This document shows, piece after piece, positions 7,248 to 11,550 of a stretch of DNA of 11,550 nt. Location of the stretch: the NCBI GenBank assembly GCA_030544185.1, contig JAUNRO010000076.1, positions 1 through 11,550 on the forward strand, read 5' to 3'. The first letter of the stretch is position 1. Each line of letters starts with the position of its first letter. The notes beneath the pieces were generated by a model. The model searched no databases. It saw only the letters and a program-made list of their open reading frames with translations, and was not told the origin of the DNA. This stretch comes from Propionibacteriaceae bacterium (GTDB lineage: Bacteria; Actinomycetota; Actinomycetes; Propionibacteriales; Propionibacteriaceae). Position numbers and translations under genes: made by a program.

Positions 7248-7332
7248 CGTGAATCGCCCAGGATTGGCTGCTATTGCTAAGTCTAAGAACGCGACAAGAC
7301 TGCCCGAGACAGCCTGATCGCCGTGCGGGCCC

Positions 7333-7338
7333 TAGGCT
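7333..7338 (+). promoter_or_regulatory. -10 box for a leaderless transcript
   Basis: TAGGCT ends 6 nt before the ATG at 7345, so transcription would start at or next to the start codon. No Shine-Dalgarno is present between box and ATG. Leaderless genes with TANNNT boxes at this spacing are common in actinobacteria. No good -35 element is visible. Confidence 0.55.
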
Positions 7339-7344
7339 GCAGGC

Positions 7345-8112
7345 ATGGATTATGCGGACTATGGGATCGGCTTGGGCGACGCGGGGACGGTGCTGCGGGC
7401 CAACGCGATGAGCGCAGGCCTCGACGCGAAGGTGCCCACTTGTCCGGGCTGGACAGTCAAGGACCTGGTCGTGCACCAGGGGATGGTCCACCGCTGGGCG
7501 ACCGATGTCCTGGAGGGCCGTGGGATGGGCGACGGCACGGCCTATGTGAAGCAGGGCCGCAAGGCGGGCGACCTGCTCGTCTGGTTCGACGAGGGCTGGG
7601 CGGAGCTGCTGCATGTCTTCGGCAGCGTGCCGGCGGATCTCGATGTCCCGTTCTTCCTGCGCACGGGGGACAGCCCACGGGTCGGGTGGGCACGGCGCCA
7701 GTGCCATGAGACCGCCATCCATGCGGTGGACGCGATGGCCGCGCGGCTGGGGCGTACGCCGGAGCCGGCGGAGACCTGGATGAAGCCCCCGCTCGCGGTG
7801 GACGGGCTGGATGAGCTGTTGCGCGGGTTCGTGCCCCGCAAGCGAGTCGGTCAGCTGCGCACGGCGCAGCCCACGACCGTCGTGGTGGAGACCACCGACA
7901 CCGACGATGCCTGGACCCTCCGGGTGAGCAGTGACCCGACCACGACCGAGATCGGCGCGGCGGAGACACCGGATGTCCGGATCGCCGGGCCCGCGGTCGC
8001 GCTCTATCTCGCGCTGTGGAACCGGGGAGATGCGCATCGCGGCGCCTCGATCGAGGATCCGTCGGGATTCCTGGACCAGTGGCGCCGCGACGTCGCGATC
8101 AGTTGGGCGTGA
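7345..8112 (+). CDS. Maleylpyruvate isomerase/DinB-fold family protein (mycothiol-type)
   Basis: This 255-residue protein has the MDMPI N-terminal four-helix metal-binding domain (about 8-135) and a smaller C-terminal MDMPI_C-type domain (about 150-255). CPGWTVKDLVVHQG is the family signature. Putative metal ligands are H44, E122 and H126 (CHETAIHAVDA); the E-x3-H spacing matches E144/H148 of Corynebacterium mycothiol-dependent maleylpyruvate isomerase, as I recall it. Such proteins are abundant in actinobacteria and most have unknown substrates, with thiol transfer or isomerisation presumed. It should not be called a maleylpyruvate isomerase without further evidence, since no gentisate-pathway gene is nearby. 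The ATG is supported by the adjacent leaderless-type -10 box. It is convergent with the HHE gene, 12 bp away. Confidence 0.88.
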   Translation: MDYADYGIGLGDAGTVLRANAMSAGLDAKVPTCPGWTVKDLVVHQGMVHRWATDVLEGRGMGDGTAYVKQGRKAGDLLVWFDEGWAELLHVFGSVPADLDVPFFLRTGDSPRVGWARRQCHETAIHAVDAMAARLGRTPEPAETWMKPPLAVDGLDELLRGFVPRKRVGQLRTAQPTTVVVETTDTDDAWTLRVSSDPTTTEIGAAETPDVRIAGPAVALYLALWNRGDAHRGASIEDPSGFLDQWRRDVAISWA

Positions 8113-8113
8113 T

Positions 8114-8140
8114 CGCCGACCCGTTCACGGGGTCTCGGCG
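8114..8140. terminator. Candidate bidirectional terminator between convergent genes
   Basis: CGCCGA (8114-8119) pairs with TCGGCG (8135-8140), and CCCG (8120-8123) with CGGG (8128-8131), around a TTCA loop with a 3-nt bulge (GTC). The structure starts right after the + strand stop and includes the stop of the - strand gene, so it could serve both. There is no T-run. Confidence 0.5.
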
Positions 8141-8538
8141 GTCCGGCTCACGCGCTCGAAGGCGGCCCGCACCAGCTCGAGCTGGGAATTGGTCATGTCC
8201 TTGAGAGCCTTCGGGATCGTGTGGTTGATCTCGGTCTGGGTGTGGTTCAGCAGATCCTTCTGGAACATCTGGAACTGGTTCATGAACTCGCCCGAGGTGA
8301 AGTCCAGCTCGGTGAGCTTCTCCACCCAGCCCTGCATGTTCTCCAGGTTGCGGGTGGCCTGCTCGAGGTAGGCCTCCTCGGCCGCCTCGTGGGCGCTGAG
8401 GAAGCGCTCAAGGGTGCTCATGGCGGCCTTGCGCTGGGTCTCGCCGGCCTCGGCGACATTCTTGAGCATCTTCTCGAGCATGTCGTGCTGGGATTTCACC
8501 AGGTTCAAAACGGCGTCAGCGGCGGGGTTGTTGGACAT
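8125..8538 (-). CDS. Small hemerythrin-like (HHE) helical protein
   Basis: This 137-residue, all-helical cytoplasmic protein looks like a single hemerythrin/HHE cation-binding domain. H18 (SQHDMLEKML), H50 and E54 (SAHEAAEEAY), and H99 with E103 (LLNHTQTE) sit at the expected helix positions. One histidine usual in the second half is not apparent, the local sequence being FMNQFQMFQ, so a full di-iron site is uncertain. H106 might contribute instead. The ATG at 8538 is chosen because GGGAGG lies about 8 nt upstream; the longer reading adds a non-conserved leader. Proteins of this type bind iron or oxygen or respond to oxidative or nitrosative stress, but no role is shown here. It is convergent with the MDMPI-family gene and divergent from the acetyltransferase. 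Confidence 0.78.
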   Translation of the reverse strand: MSNNPAADAVLNLVKSQHDMLEKMLKNVAEAGETQRKAAMSTLERFLSAHEAAEEAYLEQATRNLENMQGWVEKLTELDFTSGEFMNQFQMFQKDLLNHTQTEINHTIPKALKDMTNSQLELVRAAFERVSRTAETP

Positions 8539-8607
8539 TGGGGAAACCTCCCGGTCATCGTGCCCGCGATCTGCGCGCAGCATCGCGCGAGCGGTGGTCT
8601 GCTAGCC

Positions 8608-8613
8608 AACCTA
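8608..8613 (-). promoter_or_regulatory. Possible -10 box for the HHE gene
   Basis: On the - strand, TAGGTT lies about 70 nt upstream of the HHE start, within the 8539-8718 divergent gap. It fits the TANNNT pattern, but no good -35 is seen. Support is weak. Confidence 0.3.
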
Positions 8614-8682
8614 GGTGACGGAGGGCGGCTGGCGGAAGGGGGCGGCGAATGACCATGAGATCCGCGACGGGCCCCGCCGGAT

Positions 8683-8688
8683 TAGGCT
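8683..8688 (+). promoter_or_regulatory. -10 box upstream of the acetyltransferase pseudogene
   Basis: TAGGCT is identical to the box before the gene at 7345. It would place transcription start near 8695, giving a short leader that contains the AAAGGA Shine-Dalgarno before TTG 8719. Confidence 0.45.
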
Positions 8689-8705
8689 GCGGTTCGCCGT
8701 GTGAG

Positions 8706-8711
8706 AAAGGA
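8706..8711 (+). promoter_or_regulatory. Ribosome-binding site that sets the TTG start of the acetyltransferase
   Basis: AAAGGA lies 7 nt before TTG 8719, after which the reading IIREATPDDIPAIL begins exactly where GNAT domains start. The in-frame GTG at 8701 would put this Shine-Dalgarno inside the coding sequence and add six non-conserved residues. Confidence 0.65.
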
Positions 8712-8718
8712 CCGGACG

Positions 8719-9206
8719 TTGATCATCCGCGAGGCCACCCCCGACGACATTCCCGCGATCCTCGGCCTGGTTCAGGAGCTCGCCGACTATGAGCGGGAGC
8801 CCGAGGCGACGAAGGGCACCGTGGAGAGCTACCGGCGGGCGCTGTTTCCGGCCGGCAGCCATCCTGCGGCGTACTGTCTCGTTGCCGAAACCGGCGGGCA
8901 CGTTGCCGGAATCGCCGTGTACTACCTCACGTTCTCCACCTGGGAAGGTGTCCCGGAATGTGGCTGGAGGACCTCTATGTCCAGCCCGCCCACCGGGGGA
9001 CGGGCCTCGGCAAGGGCTTGCTGCTGCAGTTGGCCGAGCTGTGCGTACGCAACGGCTGGACCCGGCTCGAGTGGTGCGTGCTCAACTGGAACACCCCGGC
9101 GATCGACTTCTATCGGGCGCTCGGCGCGGAGCCGATGGAGGAGTGGACGACCTATCGGCTCGAGGGGCAGGCATTGGCGCACGCGGGGACGCTGCCCCGC
9201 CGATGA
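8719..9206 (+). pseudogene. SSAT-like GNAT N-acetyltransferase, broken by a frameshift
   Basis: Two frames together encode one GNAT acetyltransferase of about 163 residues, resembling spermidine/spermine or thialysine N-acetyltransferases (SAT1/SAT2 type). Frame 1 (from TTG 8719) gives IIREATPDDIPAILGLVQEL through VYYLTFSTWEGVP. Frame 3 (from about 8957) continues with MWLEDLYVQPAHRGTGLGKG, the acetyl-CoA loop, and ends at 9204-9206 after NWNTPAIDFYRALGAEP. The break is at 8953-8958: adding one G to CCCGGAATG restores VP-GM-WLEDLYV. Without correction, the frame-1 product loses the CoA-binding half and runs on to 9426 as unrelated sequence. No slippery heptamer or stimulatory element for programmed frameshifting is evident. 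It is therefore either a recent pseudogene or a homopolymer sequencing error. The acetyl acceptor is unknown. Confidence 0.85.
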
Positions 9207-9216
9207 CGCAATATCC

Positions 9217-9244
9217 GGCTATCTGCTGATTGCTCTAGATAGCC
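9217..9244. terminator. Stem-loop between convergent genes, with an alternative partner
   Basis: GGCTATCT (9217-9224) pairs perfectly with AGATAGCC (9237-9244) across a 12-nt loop, just after the acetyltransferase stop. The core AGATAG (9237-9242) can also pair with CTATCT at 9255-9260, which includes the stop of the - strand gene. The stretch is AT-richer than its surroundings. Bidirectional termination is the simplest reading. Confidence 0.5.
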
Positions 9245-9254
9245 CTAGAAAGAA

Positions 9255-10172
9255 CTATCTGTGGCCCCCGCGCCGAATCGTCGTCCCCGCCAACCTCTCC
9301 GCAGATTTCACCAACGACGGCACGTATTCCGAGCCGAACCCGAGGGCGCTCGCCAGGGACAACGCCTCGTGCACGCCGTCGCCGACGGTCGTTGGATGGC
9401 CGAGGTCGCCGGCCAGGCGCGTGTAGTAGCGGACGTCCTTGCGGGCGTTGTCCAGCTCAAAGACCATGGCCTCGTAGTTCTCGACCAGCGCCTGCTCGAT
9501 CAGGTGCAGCAGGGGATTGTTGGCGATGCCGATGGACAGGATGTCGACCAGCGTCTGCGGGTCGGCGCCGGACTTGGTGGCGACCGCGAAGGCCTCGGCC
9601 AGGGCGCTGGCCTGGGCCATGATCACGAAGTTGTTGAGGAGCTTGATCGTGTGCCCCGCACCGACCGGTCCGGCGTGGACGATGTTCTCCGCGCAGGCCT
9701 CGAGCAGGGGACGGACCTCGGTGAGCGTCTCGGGGTCGGAGCCGACGATCATGTTGAGGGTGCCCGCCTCGGCCTCGGCGGGGCCGCGGGTGAGGGGTGC
9801 GTCGATGAGGCGTACGCCCCGGTCGGCGGCGGTGTGGGCCAGGCGGCGGGTGACGGCGGGCTCGCTGGTGGAGGAGTCGATGATGACGAGTCCCGCCTGG
9901 GGGTCGGTGAGCAGGCCGCGGTCGCCGGTCACGGCGGCTTCGACGTCGGTCGCGGCCGTGATGCAGAGGAAGACCACGTCGCAGGTCCGGCCGAGTTCGG
10001 CGTTGTCGGCCGCGCGGGTCGCGCCGAGGTCGTCCAGGCCAGCGGGCTCGGTGCGGTTGACCGTATAGGCCAGCGGGAACCCGTTCAGGAGCAGGTTTTT
10101 CGCCATGCCGTGGCCCATGAGCCCGGAGGCGCCGATGAATCCGACCTTCGTCTGCTGCGGTGTGTTGGTCAT
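9255..10172 (-). CDS. NAD(P)-dependent 3-hydroxyisobutyrate-dehydrogenase-family oxidoreductase
   Basis: This 305-residue soluble beta-hydroxyacid dehydrogenase has a Rossmann domain (about 8-170) starting KVGFIGASGLMGHGMAKNL. The glycine motif has one residue more than the usual GxGxMG form. NRT at 39-41 after the second strand suggests a preference for NADP(H). Substrate-site elements are DSSTSEP (99-105) and DAPLTRGPAEAEAGTL (124-139), where canonical members have a glycine-rich DAPVSGG version. Catalytic lysine is K177 in GAGHTIKLLNN, and K245-D246 (ARKDVRYY) is the second conserved lysine pair. Family members oxidise 3-hydroxyisobutyrate, tartronate semialdehyde, hydroxymethylglutarate and related compounds, or reduce imines. 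The loop change means the substrate should not be assumed. It lies 32 bp downstream of the P450 in the same direction and lacks a clear Shine-Dalgarno, so co-transcription is likely. Confidence 0.9.
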   Translation of the reverse strand: MTNTPQQTKVGFIGASGLMGHGMAKNLLLNGFPLAYTVNRTEPAGLDDLGATRAADNAELGRTCDVVFLCITAATDVEAAVTGDRGLLTDPQAGLVIIDSSTSEPAVTRRLAHTAADRGVRLIDAPLTRGPAEAEAGTLNMIVGSDPETLTEVRPLLEACAENIVHAGPVGAGHTIKLLNNFVIMAQASALAEAFAVATKSGADPQTLVDILSIGIANNPLLHLIEQALVENYEAMVFELDNARKDVRYYTRLAGDLGHPTTVGDGVHEALSLASALGFGSEYVPSLVKSAERLAGTTIRRGGHR

Positions 10173-10204
10173 GGTCCGATCATGCCCGAGGGGTCACGTC
10201 GTGG

Positions 10205-11446
10205 TCAGAGCCGGATGGGAAGCGTCGCCCGCCCGCGCAGGATGTATCCCGAAGCTCCGGTCGGTGGGCCCGCCGGCTTGAGTCCGGGCAGCCGAGCGGC
10301 GAGCGTACGCAGAGCGATGCGCCCCTCGAGCATCGCGAGCGGGCGCCCGATGCAGTGATGGATGCCCTGCCCGAACGACAGGTGGTCCGCGGCATTGGGC
10401 CGGTCGATGTCGAAGACCGCCGGATCGTCGAACACCTTGGGATCGCGATTCGCGCCGGCGATGAGGACGGAGACGAGTTGGCCGGCCGGGAGTCGCTCCC
10501 CGCCGAGCTCCGTCTCGGTCCGGGCCGCTCGGACCGTCGCCTGCACGGGCGGATCCCAGCGCAGCGTCTCCTCGATCACCTTGTCCACCGTGTCCGGATC
10601 GTCGACGACCCGGCGCCAGACCTGCGGGCGGACCAACAGCGCCGACATCGCGTTGCCGATCAGGTTGACCGTCGTTTCGAACCCGGCGACGAGCAGCAAG
10701 GTGCACAACGTGGCGAACTCTTCACTGTTGAGCTCTCCGCGATCGAGCGCGACGACGAGGTCGCTGACGACGTCTGACGCCGGTGCCAGGCGGCGCTGCT
10801 CGGCCAGGCGATGGAACAGCGCGTGCAGCTCGCGCAGGGCGATCGTCACCTCGCGGAAGTGGCGCACCGACTGCAGCCCGTCGAGCACGCCGCCGATCGC
10901 GTCGCCATAGCGTCCCAGCGCGGGCACTTCTTCCTCGGGGATTCCCATGAGGGCGGCGATCATGACGATGGGCAGTGGCTTGGCGTACGCCGTCATCAGG
11001 TCGACCGGCCCGGTCGCGAGCCGGGCGTCGAGTTCGGTGACGAGCCGGTCGGCAGCCTGCTGGATGCGCTCCTCCTGCTGTCGCATGCGCGCCGGGGCGA
11101 ACGCGCCACTGATGAGCCGACGCAGGCGGGTGTGGTCGGGCGGGTCAAGGATGAGCAGCGAGAGGTCGACGGAACGCGACGGCGACGGGACGTCGGCCAC
11201 CCCGAAATCGCGGCTGCGCAGGACCTGGTGGGACAGGGCGTGGTCCACCAGGACCACGCTGCGGATGCTCGAGCGGGGGAGCGGGCCGAGCGCGCGGATG
11301 CGTTCATAGCCCGGGTAGGGATCGCGTCGTCCCCGACCGGTGAACAGCCGGGCCAGGGGATCGCGGCGGACGTAGGCGTGGAAGCCGATGAAGGTGCGGC
11401 CGATGGCCATCTGGGCGAGTGTGTGGACGCTTTCGCTGACCTGCAT
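10205..11446 (-). CDS. Cytochrome P450 monooxygenase (soluble, bacterial class I)
   Basis: This 413-residue heme-thiolate monooxygenase has no membrane anchor, as usual for actinobacterial P450s. Visible landmarks are DPPDHTRLRRLISGAF (101-116), the I-helix oxygen-activation motif AGFETT (254-259), the K-helix ExxR E293-x-x-R296 (EETLRW), and the heme loop FGQGIHHCIG (358-367) with ligand C365. Length is normal for the family. The ATG at 11446 has AAGGA 5 nt upstream. It needs a ferredoxin and a reductase, neither of which is encoded in the window. A 32-bp gap to the downstream dehydrogenase suggests an operon in which a hydroxylated product might be further oxidised; this is inference. The substrate is unknown. 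An inverted repeat at 11525-11541 probably lies in its control region. Confidence 0.95.
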   Translation of the reverse strand: MQVSESVHTLAQMAIGRTFIGFHAYVRRDPLARLFTGRGRRDPYPGYERIRALGPLPRSSIRSVVLVDHALSHQVLRSRDFGVADVPSPSRSVDLSLLILDPPDHTRLRRLISGAFAPARMRQQEERIQQAADRLVTELDARLATGPVDLMTAYAKPLPIVMIAALMGIPEEEVPALGRYGDAIGGVLDGLQSVRHFREVTIALRELHALFHRLAEQRRLAPASDVVSDLVVALDRGELNSEEFATLCTLLLVAGFETTVNLIGNAMSALLVRPQVWRRVVDDPDTVDKVIEETLRWDPPVQATVRAARTETELGGERLPAGQLVSVLIAGANRDPKVFDDPAVFDIDRPNAADHLSFGQGIHHCIGRPLAMLEGRIALRTLAARLPGLKPAGPPTGASGYILRGRATLPIRL

Positions 11447-11524
11447 GAGGGTCCTTCCTGGGTGCGCCCGGGTCTGCGTTTCCAGTGTGACTCATCCCGC
11501 CCAATTGCAAAGGCTGACGCACTA

Positions 11525-11541
11525 TGTCCCATTCTGGGACA
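11525..11541. promoter_or_regulatory. Perfect inverted repeat, candidate operator of the P450 gene
   Basis: TGTCCCATTCTGGGACA is a perfect 7-bp dyad with a 3-nt spacer, about 80 bp upstream of the P450 start. Size and symmetry fit a dimeric transcription factor site. The regulator itself is not in the window, and the site could also serve a divergent gene beyond the right edge. Confidence 0.5.
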
Positions 11542-11550
11542 GGGGCTAGA

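Noticed and set aside
7138..8037. 299-codon - strand frame opposite the MDMPI-family gene
   Set aside because: Its translation has no recognisable motif and is the reverse shadow of a gene with clear family residues.
8953..8960. Programmed ribosomal frameshift in the acetyltransferase
   Set aside because: There is no slippery heptamer, no obvious downstream structure, and no reason for recoding in this family; a simple 1-nt deletion or read error explains it.
9207..9426. C-terminal run-on of the frame-1 acetyltransferase reading
   Set aside because: This is sequence after the frameshift, out of frame with the conserved domain and then antisense to the dehydrogenase; no homology is recognised.
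9261..10358. 365-codon + strand frame opposite the dehydrogenase
   Set aside because: It is a Gly/Val/Asp-rich shadow of a supported gene and crosses into the P450 region.
11488..11497. TGACTCATCC shared with 1414-1423 (11 bp identical, similar flanks)
   Set aside because: Matches of this length are expected by chance within an 11.5-kb window on two strands, and the contexts are unrelated.

Overview
This 11.55 kb window is GC-rich, densely packed DNA from an actinobacterium. The evidence is the GC-rich codon use, GTG/TTG starts, a mycothiol-type (MDMPI/DinB-fold) protein, and TAGGCT-type -10 boxes placed almost directly against start codons. I see no rRNA, tRNA, insertion sequence, CRISPR array or phage gene. 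The lineage below phylum cannot be fixed by eye.

Layout from left to right. (1) The 3' part of a class I, iron-sulfur fumarase, cut by the left edge and closed by a strong hairpin terminator. (2) A three-gene signalling operon on the + strand (about 1523-4382): a NarL/LuxR-type response regulator, a membrane histidine kinase, and a second membrane protein shaped like a kinase but with no recognisable ATP-binding domain. Successive genes overlap by 4 bp, and an operator-like repeat cluster sits just upstream. (3) A - strand catabolic cassette (7168 down to 4404): a P-loop kinase-like NTPase, the two subunits of a LigAB-type extradiol ring-cleavage dioxygenase, and an ACMSD-like metal-dependent decarboxylase. 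The last three are translationally coupled. (4) A divergent, probably leaderless + strand MDMPI/DinB-fold gene (7345-8112), convergent with a small - strand hemerythrin-like (HHE) protein. (5) A + strand SSAT-like GNAT acetyltransferase broken by an apparent 1-nt deletion. (6) A - strand pair at the right end: a cytochrome P450 followed by a 3-hydroxyisobutyrate-dehydrogenase-family oxidoreductase, with a perfect 17-bp inverted repeat upstream of the P450.

The clearest pathway logic is in the LigAB/ACMSD cassette. The dioxygenase should open a carboxylated catechol or aminophenol ring, and the ACMSD-like enzyme could decarboxylate the resulting semialdehyde. This resembles the protocatechuate 2,3-cleavage and 4-amino-3-hydroxybenzoate routes more than the classical 4,5-route. 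The least familiar element is the third gene of the signalling operon. No intergenic stretch exceeds 300 bases; the longest lie near 1371-1522, 7169-7344 and 8539-8718, and their contents are listed as features.
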